A stretch of DNA of 64,000 bases from Hymenobacter wooponensis (GTDB lineage Bacteria > Bacteroidota > Bacteroidia > Cytophagales > Hymenobacteraceae). Under the pieces are notes generated by a model that saw only the letters and a list, made by a program, of their open reading frames with translations, was not told where the DNA came from and did not search any database. This document shows positions 7,297 to 15,507 of this stretch, one piece after another (within the stretch, counting starts at the first letter, position 1; every line of letters starts with the position of its first letter). Where the stretch lies: the NCBI RefSeq assembly GCF_004745865.1, contig NZ_SRKZ01000002.1, positions 124,001 to 188,000 of the forward strand, given 5' to 3'. The translations under genes and the position numbers were made by a program.

Positions 7297-9036
7297 ATGA
7301 GCCACGAAAAGAAGTTAAACGAGCTTGAGGCCACTGCCATTTGCGGTAATGACATCTCCTCGTCCTGCCTGTACGTATCGGCGCTGGCCATTGCTTATGC
7401 GGGGCAGTATGCCTGGGTGGCGCTGCTGCTGGTGGGGGCCGTATTATTCCTGTTCCGCAAAATTTACGGTGAAGTAGTGGGGGCGCTACCGCTAAATGGC
7501 GGTGCCTACAATGTGCTGCTTAACACCACCAGCAAGCGTAATGCCGCCTTGGCAGCCTGCCTCACCATTCTGTCGTACATGGCCACGGCCGTAATTTCTG
7601 CCAGCGAGGCCATGCACTATTTGCACACGCTCTGGCATGGGCTACCAATCATTGGGGCTACGCTGGGGCTGCTAGGCCTGTTTTTGGCCCTCACTATTCT
7701 GGGCATCTCCGAGTCGGCGAAAGTGGCAGTAGGTATTTTCCTAGTGCACCTGACGTCGCTTACGCTCTTGGTGGGAGCTACCATCTGGTTTCTGGCTACC
7801 AACGGCATTGGTACACTCTCCTTCAACTTCGCGCAGCCCGTACCGGGTGGCCATCTGCTGACGGCCCTGTTCTTTGGGTTTAGTGCAGCTATGTTGGGTA
7901 TTTCGGGCTTTGAAAGCTCCGCGAACTTTGTAGAAGAACAGGCCCCCGGCGTATTTGGGAAAACCCTGCGCAACATGTGGGTAGTGGTGAGCTTCTTCAA
8001 TCCGGTTATTGCCTTTTTGGCAGTAGCGGCGCTGCCACTGGCGGAGGTTGGGCCTAACACCGAAACGCTTCTTTCTTACTTAGGCACCAAAACTGGTGGC
8101 CGCTGGCTAGGCACGCTCATTTCCATAGATGCCGTGGCAGTGCTTAGCGGAGCCGTGCTCACCTCGTTTGTGGGCGTGAGCGGCCTGATGAAACGCATGA
8201 CCCTCGACCGCATTCTACCGCAGTCTTTCTTGAAGGAGAACAAGCGCAAGAGCAACTACCTGATCCTGATTATCTTTTTCCTGCTGTGCGTATCGGTACT
8301 GTTGATTACCAATGGGCAGTTGGGGCCACTGTCGGGAGTATATACCATTTCATTTCTATCGGTGATGGCGTTTTTTGCGCTGGGCAACTTTCTGCTCAAG
8401 CGCAAGCGCCCCAACCTGCCGCGGCCAGTGTACGCGGGTATTGTTACGGTGGCGGTGGCGCTGTTCAGCATTTTGCTGGCCCTCTATGGCAACGTCCGCT
8501 TGCACCCCGATTACCTGATTGTGTTTCTGCAGTACTTTTTGCCTGCCATGGTGCTGGTGTATGTGATGCTCAACCGAACCGCCATCCTGAACCTCACGCT
8601 AGCGGCTATAGAGTCGTTTACGGAGCATTCTCCCCGGTTTTCGCGGATAGCGCGGCTGCGTATCCGGCGCAAGCTGCGGCAGTTGCACCAGCAGGAATTC
8701 GTGTTTTTCACCAAGGGCGACAACGTTTCGAACCTTAATAAGGTGATGGCCTACGTGGTTGAAAACGAGTTTACTACCCGACTCAAAATTGTGACAATGC
8801 TACAGGAGGGCGAAACCTTCCCCCAGGAGCTCATGAACGATATCCGGGTGCTAGACCGGGCGTATGAACAGATTGAGGTAGAAGTAGTGACCATGCCTGG
8901 CCGCTTCGGACCGGAACTTATTGATAGGCTCTCTCAAGAATGGAATATACCCAAGAACTTCATGTTTATCGGCTCCCCCGGCGACCGGTTCCCCTACCAG
9001 ATTTCCGAGTTGGGCGGCGTGCGGCTCATTATTTGA
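7297..9036 (+). CDS. APC-superfamily permease with C-terminal soluble domain
   Basis: The 579-residue protein has about 12 membrane segments in residues 15-445, including an interrupted first segment region (ATAICGNDISSSCLYVSALA) and PLNGGAYNVLLN after the second, both typical of the amino acid-polyamine-organocation superfamily. The last 130 residues are soluble and mixed alpha/beta, ending in ELGGVRLII. This layout, and motifs such as GISESAKVAVGIFLVHL, resemble the KimA-type potassium importers and related large APC permeases, but a substrate cannot be assigned. It lies in the inner membrane. It stands alone and ends at a 22-bp hairpin. Permease is firm; KimA-like is a tentative comparison. 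Confidence 0.8.
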   Translation: MSHEKKLNELEATAICGNDISSSCLYVSALAIAYAGQYAWVALLLVGAVLFLFRKIYGEVVGALPLNGGAYNVLLNTTSKRNAALAACLTILSYMATAVISASEAMHYLHTLWHGLPIIGATLGLLGLFLALTILGISESAKVAVGIFLVHLTSLTLLVGATIWFLATNGIGTLSFNFAQPVPGGHLLTALFFGFSAAMLGISGFESSANFVEEQAPGVFGKTLRNMWVVVSFFNPVIAFLAVAALPLAEVGPNTETLLSYLGTKTGGRWLGTLISIDAVAVLSGAVLTSFVGVSGLMKRMTLDRILPQSFLKENKRKSNYLILIIFFLLCVSVLLITNGQLGPLSGVYTISFLSVMAFFALGNFLLKRKRPNLPRPVYAGIVTVAVALFSILLALYGNVRLHPDYLIVFLQYFLPAMVLVYVMLNRTAILNLTLAAIESFTEHSPRFSRIARLRIRRKLRQLHQQEFVFFTKGDNVSNLNKVMAYVVENEFTTRLKIVTMLQEGETFPQELMNDIRVLDRAYEQIEVEVVTMPGRFGPELIDRLSQEWNIPKNFMFIGSPGDRFPYQISELGGVRLII

Positions 9037-9083
9037 TCAAGACCTGCCACAAGGGAGCATAACAAACCAACTATTTCAAGCTC

Positions 9084-9131
9084 CAACTAAACAGCCCTTA
9101 CCTCCTAGCGGAGGTAAGGGCTGTTTAGTTG
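9084..9131. terminator. Long perfect hairpin between convergent genes
   Basis: Arms 9084-9105 and 9110-9131 form a perfect 22-bp stem with a 4-base loop (TAGC), between the permease stop (9036) and the receptor stop (9186). A/T-rich arm ends could serve as weak U tracts on both strands. Confidence 0.75.
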
Positions 9132-9185
9132 ATGTAAGAACCGAAAACTTGGGAATGAACTCCTGTTCTGAGCTTAGGATGACTC

Positions 9186-11672
9186 CTAAAACTTCACCCC
9201 TACTGAAGCCAAGAAGTTACGCGTGGCTTGGGGGAAGTACCAATTAAAGGTCTGTTGCAAGCCGTTGGCATCGGGGTAGCCGTAGGTGTAGCCGTTGGCC
9301 ACATACCGGCGGTTGAGTACATTATTCACCAACAGGCCTAACTCAATTTCCTTCGCAAACACCGGATGAATGGCATAGCGCACCCGGAAATCCAGGACTT
9401 GATAAGGCTTGATGCGCCGGTCTTCGCTGGTGGAGTTGTCGAGGTACTGGCGGCTAACAGTTTTGTAGAGCAGGGCCACCCGTAGGCCACTCAGCGGCTG
9501 CCCTTCCAGCGTGTGTGCTGATACTACCGACGGTGAATATGATACTGCAGTGGTCCGGCCTGCTGGCGCTACTACAGGGTTGTAGTCGGCATCGTAGGTC
9601 ACGTCGCGGTAGTTCAGAATGCGGTTACGGCTCAAAGTGAGCGTGCTGCTCAGGCTGAGTAGGTCATTGGCCGAGGCAAAGCCCGTTAGTTCTAGGCCAG
9701 TGCGGTAGCTGCGCGCCACGTTGGTTCGCAGGGCCGTTCCCACATCGTTCAGCTGGCCGGTGGCCACCAACTGATTGCGGTAGTGCATGTAGAAATAGTT
9801 GGCCTCGAAGCGCACGGCCGTGTTGGTGCCCAGCCAATTGGTATTTGGCAACGACAAGCGGTAGCCGCCTTCGTAATCTTCTAAGCGCTCGGGTTTGGCA
9901 GTTTGGTCGCCGGCGGGGCGGTCGGTGAAATCCGCACGAACGGGCTCACGCTGGCCTACGGCGTAGCTGGCATAGAGTTGCTGCCCTTCACCTAGGGAGA
10001 AGGTAGCGCCGGCTTTGGGGTTGAAGAAGGTGTACCGGGCGCGGGTTGTTACGTCGTTCTGGTCGTCTTCTACGCCATTGATGTCATACGCAATGTGGCG
10101 CAGCTGCAAGTCGGCGTACACGCCCAGGCGCGGTAGCACCTGATAGGTGGCGCGGGCGTAGCCGTTATAATCGGTCTTGGTGGCGTCGTTGAAGTAGTAG
10201 CGCTGGCGGATATTGCTGTTAGACGCATACTGAGCCCAGATTACCTCGCCGTAGTGGTCATTGGTGAAGCGGTTCCAGGCGCCGCCCAGCGTGGCCTGCA
10301 GCTTGTCATTCTGCTTAGGCTGGTAGTTGAGGGCAAAGGTGCCGCCGTAGAAATAGTTATCCAGCCACTTCTGGTCTACCAGGTTGGTGCGGGTAATGGT
10401 TTGGCCGCCAATTACCACGTTCTCCAAGCCGTAATCTGTGAATTTGCGCCGCGCACGGTAGCTCTCGTAGTAGCCAAAGCCGCGGGTGAGGTGCAGCGCT
10501 GCCCCAATATTCCAGTCCTGGCCTAGGCCCTGAGAAAGGTGAAGCTGGTAGTGGTTCTGCTGGTAATTGTCGGTCTGGTTGTCGTAGGTGTAGTAGCTGT
10601 AGCGGCGGCCTTCGCGGCGTACCCGCTCAGCATCGGCTTCACTCAGCTCCCCGTTGTCGATGAACTGCTGCAATAATGCTTGGTTGCCGGTAATGGCAGG
10701 CTCAGGCACCCCGTTCCAGGCCTGATAGGTTTTCTCGCGGCCCGAGAAGGTGATGAACTTAATCAGCGTGTTGTTGGCTTGGTAGCCCGCCGATAGGTAA
10801 TACGACTTCAGATCTGAAGAAGCGCGGTTCATGTACCCGTCCGTCGCAATCCGCGACAAGCGTCCATCTACGGTGAAGTGCTTGCCCAGTAGGCCCGTCC
10901 CGAACGACACGTTGTTTTTCCAGGTATTGAAGGAGCCATAGGTGTTCTGGGTTTCGGCGTAGGCCTCCTGACGGTTTTCCAGGGTCGAAATGTTGATGCT
11001 GGCCCCGAAAGCCGCGCCGCCGTTTTGGCTGGTGCCTACACCGCGCTGCACCTGCAGGTTACTGACGGAGGAAGCCAGATCAGGCAGGTTCACCAGAAAC
11101 GAGCCGCGCGATTCCGGATCGTTCAGGGGCACCCCGTTGATGGTCATGTTGATGCCCGTGTTGCTGGTACCCCGGATGCGGATATCAGTGTAGCCCACGC
11201 CGGCGCCGGCGTCGGAATTTACTACCACGGAAGGCGTCTGATCGAGCAGATAAGGCAGGTCCTGCCCGAAGTTGCGCTTGGCCAGTTCCTGCTTGCTTAC
11301 GTTGGTATAAGCTGTGGCCGTGCGCTCATTGGCGCGGGAGGCAGTAACGAGGGCATCGCCGGTGAGTATGCCGCCAGGCTGCAACGTGAGCTGCAGTTGC
11401 TGGGGCGCCTCCTGGCCTAGCACCCGGCTTACCAGTGGCTCATAGCCTACAAACGTGATGCGCAGCTCATGAGCGCCAGCTGCCACGGCGGGCAGCGTGA
11501 ACGAGCCATCGGCTGCGGCCGCCACGGCCGAGCCATCAAGCAAAATGGTAGCCCCAGGCAGGGCGGTGCCGGTGCCAGCATCGCGGATGGTGCCGGACAC
11601 GGGGCCTTGCGCCCATGCCGAGCCCGTAAGCGCCAAAATGGCTACTCCGGTGGTTAGTACATTTTTCAACAA
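9186..11672 (-). CDS. TonB-dependent receptor under TPP control, likely thiamine uptake
   Basis: The 828-residue protein starts at TTG codons (11672 or 11669); no in-frame ATG is nearby. A signal peptide ends at SAWAQ (about residue 22). Next come a carboxypeptidase-like regulatory domain (about 23-105; VSGTIRDAGTGTALPGATI), the TonB plug (about 120-225; DQTPSVVVNSDAGAGVGYTD, then IRIRGTSNTGINMTINGVPL), and a long 22-strand barrel ending in a terminal Phe (FLASVGVKF). It would move a ligand across the outer membrane using TonB energy. The TPP riboswitch just upstream makes thiamine or a precursor the likely ligand; TPP-controlled TonB receptors are established in Bacteroidota by comparative genomics. 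Ligand is inferred from regulation, not from the barrel. Confidence 0.9.
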   Translation of the reverse strand: MLKNVLTTGVAILALTGSAWAQGPVSGTIRDAGTGTALPGATILLDGSAVAAAADGSFTLPAVAAGAHELRITFVGYEPLVSRVLGQEAPQQLQLTLQPGGILTGDALVTASRANERTATAYTNVSKQELAKRNFGQDLPYLLDQTPSVVVNSDAGAGVGYTDIRIRGTSNTGINMTINGVPLNDPESRGSFLVNLPDLASSVSNLQVQRGVGTSQNGGAAFGASINISTLENRQEAYAETQNTYGSFNTWKNNVSFGTGLLGKHFTVDGRLSRIATDGYMNRASSDLKSYYLSAGYQANNTLIKFITFSGREKTYQAWNGVPEPAITGNQALLQQFIDNGELSEADAERVRREGRRYSYYTYDNQTDNYQQNHYQLHLSQGLGQDWNIGAALHLTRGFGYYESYRARRKFTDYGLENVVIGGQTITRTNLVDQKWLDNYFYGGTFALNYQPKQNDKLQATLGGAWNRFTNDHYGEVIWAQYASNSNIRQRYYFNDATKTDYNGYARATYQVLPRLGVYADLQLRHIAYDINGVEDDQNDVTTRARYTFFNPKAGATFSLGEGQQLYASYAVGQREPVRADFTDRPAGDQTAKPERLEDYEGGYRLSLPNTNWLGTNTAVRFEANYFYMHYRNQLVATGQLNDVGTALRTNVARSYRTGLELTGFASANDLLSLSSTLTLSRNRILNYRDVTYDADYNPVVAPAGRTTAVSYSPSVVSAHTLEGQPLSGLRVALLYKTVSRQYLDNSTSEDRRIKPYQVLDFRVRYAIHPVFAKEIELGLLVNNVLNRRYVANGYTYGYPDANGLQQTFNWYFPQATRNFLASVGVKF

Positions 11673-11739
11673 TGCAACTGGAAAGGTGGAACGGACCCGG
11701 CGCCAGGGGTCGGCACCTTCGGTGTTTCGTTCGCGGATC

Positions 11740-11830
11740 GTTTGTTCCCTTCGCCGGCATTACCCGGGCAGGTTCAATGGGTATGATCTCAGCCGCTACG
11801 GCCATACTGGCCTAGAGGCACCCCTAAAAC
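11740..11830 (-). promoter_or_regulatory. TPP riboswitch (THI box)
   Basis: The minus strand carries the THI-box core in order: AGGGGTGCC, CTGAGAT, GAACCTG, then TAATGCCGGCGAAGGGAA. GTTT and AAAC at the two ends can close helix P1. The element ends about 70 bases before the receptor start. Binding of thiamine pyrophosphate would be expected to lower receptor expression. No T-rich terminator follows, so control at translation is more likely, although a CACCGAAGGTG hairpin lies in the spacer. Confidence 0.95.
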
Positions 11831-12037
11831 TTATAGCTGCAAAGGTAGGCATGCCTAGGCCAGTTATCAGCAGCGAGCTTACACTTACTTTACTTTCGCC
11901 TGATAATCACGTAACTTAGGCAGGACTCAGACCTTCAGAAAATCTTCCTAAACAAAAACAACTCGCACGCGGCCTCCGTTATTCTGCTATAGCTCGCTGC
12001 GTCCCATCCCGTCCGACCTTTTAATTATTCTTTCACC

Positions 12038-12283
12038 ATGAACATCATTGTTTACATGCTCGTGGTTTTGGCCATTTTGGTCTACTTCCTCCTCTCGCCG
12101 CGCCGTCGGTTTCGGCAGCCCCCTTCCCCCGACAACGACGATGAGGGCGGTGAACCGCTCGATGATGGCCTGCCCGACCTTGACCTGCCCCCCGGCATCA
12201 CCCGTCCTATCAACGACTGGGAGCCCGATTACGGCCGCCCCACTCGTACGCCCGTGCGCCCTACTGAGCCCATGCTGCTCTAG
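12038..12283 (+). CDS. Small membrane-anchored acidic protein
   Basis: The 81-residue product has one N-terminal membrane segment (MNIIVYMLVVLAILVYFLLS), a positive stop-transfer patch (PRRRFR), then an acidic, proline-rich tail with DNDDEGGE and DDGLPDLDLPPG. This suggests an inner-membrane anchor with a cytoplasmic disordered tail. No family is recognised. It lies alone on the plus strand between two minus-strand units, and its stop codon is within TAGGCC. It starts about 200 bases from the riboswitch, so the region 11831-12037 carries divergent promoters; no clean promoter motif was found there. Confidence 0.6.
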   Translation: MNIIVYMLVVLAILVYFLLSPRRRFRQPPSPDNDDEGGEPLDDGLPDLDLPPGITRPINDWEPDYGRPTRTPVRPTEPMLL

Positions 12284-12319
12284 GCCAGCCAGGGAATACT
12301 TCTCTATCTAAAATCAAAA

Positions 12320-12418
12320 AGAACGTCATGCGGAGCGCAGCCGCAGCGTCTTTACCGGAGCTAATCAACTGTAAGCACTGCGGTAAAGACGCTGCGGCTG
12401 CGCTCCGCATGACGTTCT
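12320..12418. repeat. Inverted repeat with perfect 38-bp arms
   Basis: Arms 12320-12357 and 12381-12418 are exact reverse complements over 38 bp, separated by 23 bases. Each arm begins AGAACGTCATGCGGAGCGCA. It lies between convergent genes (stops at 12283 and 12464). It is longer than a terminator needs to be and has no U tract. It resembles the dispersed palindromic repeats of Bacteroidota intergenic regions; only one copy occurs in this window. Confidence 0.85.
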
Positions 12419-12463
12419 AGTGTATTATGGTCTCGGCCGGTGGGCCATGCGCCTGTTACTGGC

Positions 12464-12895
12464 CTAGAGCACCGGCTCTTTCAGGTCGCGGGCCATGCGC
12501 ATGTAAGGAATGGTGCCGCGGTAGAAGCGGTTGCCTTCTGGCTCCAGGCCGAAGGCGCGGTAGAAGGCCTCGTTCACGGCGCGGGCGTCGCACCAGATGC
12601 GCTGGGCGCCTTTGGTACGGGCGTACTCCAGCACGTGGCGCAGCAACTTTGAGCCAATGCCCTGGCCCTGGCAGTCGGGGCGGGTGGCAAACTTGCGGAA
12701 GCGGGCCACATTGCCATCAATAAACAGGGAGATGACGGATACCAGCTGGTTGTTGTAGAAGGCCCCAAAATGATGGCCCTGCTCGTCGTAGTTCAGCTTA
12801 ATATAGTCTGGCGACTCCTGGGGCCAGAGCACTTGGTGACGAAGCGGATAGGTTTCGGCGGCCGTAATGGGGCGAATTTGTACTTGGTTTGACAT
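12464..12895 (-). CDS. GNAT-family N-acetyltransferase
   Basis: The 143-residue protein has the GNAT core: an N-terminal ITAAETYPLRHQVLWP segment, a central beta hairpin (HHFGAFYNNQLVSVISLF), and the acetyl-CoA-binding motif A (RPDCQGQGIGSKLLRHVLEY, with Q-G-Q-G-I-G). The downstream block IWCDARAVNEAFYRAFGLEP is motif B. Such enzymes transfer an acetyl group from acetyl-CoA to an amine; the substrate is unknown. It is the last gene of the minus-strand run 15052-12464, 13 bases after the epimerase gene. The stop codon is within TAGGCC. Confidence 0.9.
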   Translation of the reverse strand: MSNQVQIRPITAAETYPLRHQVLWPQESPDYIKLNYDEQGHHFGAFYNNQLVSVISLFIDGNVARFRKFATRPDCQGQGIGSKLLRHVLEYARTKGAQRIWCDARAVNEAFYRAFGLEPEGNRFYRGTIPYMRMARDLKEPVL

Positions 12896-12908
12896 TCAGG
12901 CCAAAAGG

Positions 12909-13784
12909 TTACTCAACAGTGATGCTGTAGGAAGTGAGAAATTGTTGATGGGGGCCCAGCGTCAGAATTCCTTCTTTGTCGGCTAGCTCACCCGAGTCGG
13001 TGGTGGAGCTGGCAATGCCGTGCCAGGGCTCAATGCACACAAACGGCGCATTGGCGCCCTTGGTCCACAGGCCTAGGAACGGGAAACCATCGAAGCGCAC
13101 CCGCACCCCGCGGCCAGAGCGGCGGCTGCGCAAGGTTACGTGGGTGAAGTCGAAATGCTTCAGCACCAGCGCATCGTCGGCGAATAGGGGGTAGCTCAGG
13201 GGTAGGGTTTGCTGCTCCTCCAGCAAGGCTGCGGTTTTCCCGTTCAGGAGGCCGCCTTCCAGCAAATGCCGCTCAACGGTTACCGGCTGATCGAAAACGA
13301 AGTCGTAGTCCTCAAAAGTTTCGCCTTCAACTAAAGGGCAGCGGAACGCGGGGTGCGCGCCAATGCTAAACAGCAGCTCGGCGGAGCTGGGGTTTCCTAC
13401 CTCCCACCCCACCGTGAGCATGGTACCCGCCAGCCGGTAGCTGATGCGCAGCACAAAGTCAAAGGGGTATTTGCGGCGGCTTTCTTCATTGGCGCGCAGC
13501 TCGAAGGCTACGGCCGTACCAGAATGGTTCAGCACCTGAAACTCTTGGTCGCGGGCAAAACCGTGCTGGCCTAGCGTGTAGGTCTGGCCCTGGTAGCGGA
13601 ACTCATCTTGCGGCAGGCGGCCCACAATGGGGAACAGCACCGGTGCATGGCGGCCCCACACGGCAGCGTCGCCCTCCCAGATGTACTCCAGCTGGTCAAG
13701 GTCCTTGCGGATGAAGCTGCTGAGCTCGGCCCCGTGGGAGTTGATCCCTACGCGGCACTGTTCGTTTTCAAGGAAATACGTCAT
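12909..13784 (-). CDS. Aldose 1-epimerase family protein (LacX-like)
   Basis: The 291-residue product matches the LacX/YphB branch of the galactose-mutarotase superfamily: an N-terminal GAELSSFIRKDLDQLEYIWEG segment, HAPVLFPIVGRLPQDEF, GQHGFARDQEF with the family histidine, IGAHPAFRCPL with the second histidine, and a C-terminal CIEPWHGIASS block with the conserved glutamate. The fold is a beta-sandwich that interconverts anomers of hexoses; the exact sugar is not known for this branch. It is cytoplasmic (no signal peptide) and sits 27 bases after the kinase gene, in the same direction, so co-transcription is likely. Confidence 0.9.
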   Translation of the reverse strand: MTYFLENEQCRVGINSHGAELSSFIRKDLDQLEYIWEGDAAVWGRHAPVLFPIVGRLPQDEFRYQGQTYTLGQHGFARDQEFQVLNHSGTAVAFELRANEESRRKYPFDFVLRISYRLAGTMLTVGWEVGNPSSAELLFSIGAHPAFRCPLVEGETFEDYDFVFDQPVTVERHLLEGGLLNGKTAALLEEQQTLPLSYPLFADDALVLKHFDFTHVTLRSRRSGRGVRVRFDGFPFLGLWTKGANAPFVCIEPWHGIASSTTDSGELADKEGILTLGPHQQFLTSYSITVE

Positions 13785-13811
13785 TTCGATAGCAAGTAGC
13801 GGTCAGCGGCC

Positions 13812-14366
13812 TTACGCGGAATTGGGGCGGGAAGATTCGGCCGCCTGCAGCAGTTCGTCTACATGAAAGCAGGCCTGCGCTAGGCGTTGGGCCGGAGTTC
13901 CACTTATTTCGGCAAAGTTCGCTACTTGACTGTGCAATTCGCGCTGGTAGAGGTCGTAAAAATACTGCCGGTGGTTGGGGTGCTCCCGTAGCGGGTCGGG
14001 CTCCCAGGGTAAATCTACGTTTAGCAGCAGCACCAAATCGTAGTGGTGCTGGGCAATCTGGCGCAGAATCCACTCGGGGCACTGCCCAAACGCATGCTCC
14101 GCCCAGATCTTTATCACTGATAAGTCGGTATCCAGAAAGACCACGGGCTTGCCTAACTGCTGGGCTTGCTGCATAGCTGCCTCTTCAGCCTGCAGTTGCC
14201 CGCGGGCTATTGCCTCCAGGTCGGTGAGAGTGTACTCGGGGCCGCGCTCCTCCAGGTACTGGCGAGCATACTCCGGGGCCCAAGCAGTGTGGTACTGCTC
14301 GGCCAGCTGGCGACTCAGGGTAGTTTTCCCCGTCGATTCGGGGCCAGTTAGGGCAATTCGCAGCAT
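13812..14366 (-). CDS. NadR-like ribosyl-nucleoside or thiamine kinase (AAA-type)
   Basis: The 184-residue protein begins with a P-loop (GPESTGKTTLSRQLA, residues 8-22), followed by WAPEYARQYLEERG, VFLDTDLSVIKIW and YDLVLLLNVDLPWEPDPLRE, all characteristic of the kinase domain of NadR (ribosylnicotinamide kinase). The adenylyltransferase half of NadR is absent. The ATG overlaps the stop of the PnuC-type gene (TGATG), so the two are translationally coupled: the pair would import a vitamin and trap it by phosphorylation. Nicotinamide riboside is the textbook substrate; thiamine is an alternative, given the TPP-regulated receptor nearby. Kinase fold is firm, substrate open. Confidence 0.85.
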   Translation of the reverse strand: MLRIALTGPESTGKTTLSRQLAEQYHTAWAPEYARQYLEERGPEYTLTDLEAIARGQLQAEEAAMQQAQQLGKPVVFLDTDLSVIKIWAEHAFGQCPEWILRQIAQHHYDLVLLLNVDLPWEPDPLREHPNHRQYFYDLYQRELHSQVANFAEISGTPAQRLAQACFHVDELLQAAESSRPNSA

Positions 14367-15052
14367 CAGGCCGGCAGTAGAGAAGAAGATTCGGCCTTAC
14401 GCAGCGCTTGACGCCACTCCCAATACCCGTAGGCCGCTAAGCCCAGATACACCGCGTAAAGTACGCTGGTTGGGTAAAGCTGCTTGTGCCACAGAATAGG
14501 CACGTAAATGATGTCAACTATTATCCAAAGCCACCAATTTTCCAGGCGTTTGCGCATCATCAGAAACTGCGCCGCTAAGCTGCCAGCCGTGGTAAAGCTG
14601 TCCCAGTAAGGCACCGTATCCTGTGTATAGTTATCTAAGTAGTAGCCAAAGCCAAAGGTGAAAGCGGGTATAAACAGCCCGCATACCAGCCATTCCCATC
14701 GCCGTGTGTGCGAAACAGGCAGCTCCGTTTTGCTACGCCCGCCATATAGCCACTCATACCAGCCATACATGCTCAGGCCGATAAACATGATTTGCAGCAT
14801 GCTATCAGAATACAGAGCCTGCTGAAAGTACACCACTATGTATAAGGCGCAGCTGAAAATGGCCACGGGAAAATTCCAGAGCGACTCCCGGGCGGCCAGC
14901 CATACGCAGGCAAAACCGGTGAGTACGGCTACCCACTCCAGGGGCGTGTTTCCCGCGGCGGAGGTCCAGAGTTCGTATAACGACTGCGACAAAACCAAAA
15001 GCACTGTTAGGATCAAGCTAGGCCACTCTTCTGGGGTTGGGTGGCGCGGCAA
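14366..15052 (-). CDS. PnuC/PnuT-family vitamin transporter
   Basis: The 228-residue protein has seven to eight membrane segments. It carries PnuC-family blocks: SLWNFPVAIFSCALYIVVYF, YSDSMLQIMFIGLSMYGWYE, and the C-terminal NWWLWIIVDIIYVPI with aromatic residues that line the ligand site in PnuC. The start appears to be TTG (15052), as no ATG fits the N-terminus. PnuC carries nicotinamide riboside and PnuT carries thiamine, both by facilitated diffusion followed by phosphorylation inside. The coupled kinase gene downstream supplies that step. A TPP riboswitch 3.2 kb downstream controls the TonB receptor but not this gene directly. The 74-base spacer to the rhodanese gene holds both divergent promoters. 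Confidence 0.85.
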   Translation of the reverse strand: MPRHPTPEEWPSLILTVLLVLSQSLYELWTSAAGNTPLEWVAVLTGFACVWLAARESLWNFPVAIFSCALYIVVYFQQALYSDSMLQIMFIGLSMYGWYEWLYGGRSKTELPVSHTRRWEWLVCGLFIPAFTFGFGYYLDNYTQDTVPYWDSFTTAGSLAAQFLMMRKRLENWWLWIIVDIIYVPILWHKQLYPTSVLYAVYLGLAAYGYWEWRQALRKAESSSLLPA

Positions 15053-15126
15053 AGACCAAAGCTAACCCGCCACGGGTTAATTTTGCGGCTGCTCTCGGTT
15101 TTTCTTCCCCGCCAGCCTTGCCCTTT

Positions 15127-15450
15127 ATGATTCCTGACCTCACCCCCGAAGACCTGCACACCCGCCTGCAGCGCGGCGACGACCTCCAGCTCATCGACGT
15201 GCGCCAGCCGGAGGAGTACGAGTACTGCCGCATCGAGGGCAGCCACCTGATTCCGCTGGGTGAGTTGGCCAGCCGGGCAGAAGAAATTGACCCCGATAGG
15301 CCTACGGTGCTCATCTGCCACCACGGGGTGCGCTCTATGCAGGCGCTGGCCTACCTGCAGCACCGCCACGAAATGACCAACCTCCTGAACCTGCGCGGCG
15401 GCATTCATGCCTGGAGCACCCGCGTCGATCCGTCGGTAGCGGTGTACTAG
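15127..15450 (+). CDS. Single-domain rhodanese
   Basis: The ATG at 15127 gives 107 residues. The frame is open upstream to 15037, but the extension lacks similarity to rhodanese. The protein has the family pattern: LQLIDVRQPEEYEYCRIEGS, HLIPLGEL, and the active-site loop ICHHGVRSMQAL with Cys64, then LRGGIHAWSTRVD. Such small cytoplasmic domains carry sulfur as a persulfide on the loop cysteine. It is transcribed toward the HrpB gene; a GC-rich hairpin (15474-15499) lies between them. Its stop codon is in TAGGCC. Confidence 0.9.
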   Translation: MIPDLTPEDLHTRLQRGDDLQLIDVRQPEEYEYCRIEGSHLIPLGELASRAEEIDPDRPTVLICHHGVRSMQALAYLQHRHEMTNLLNLRGGIHAWSTRVDPSVAVY

Positions 15451-15507
15451 GCCTACGTCAGCTCCGCTGAATACCTCCGCGCAAAGTTTGCGGGGAGGTG
15501 GGCTAAA

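Noticed and set aside
15474..15499. Hairpin between rhodanese and hrpB as a terminator
   Set aside because: There is no T tract and the sequence continues directly into the hrpB start region; it may be incidental.
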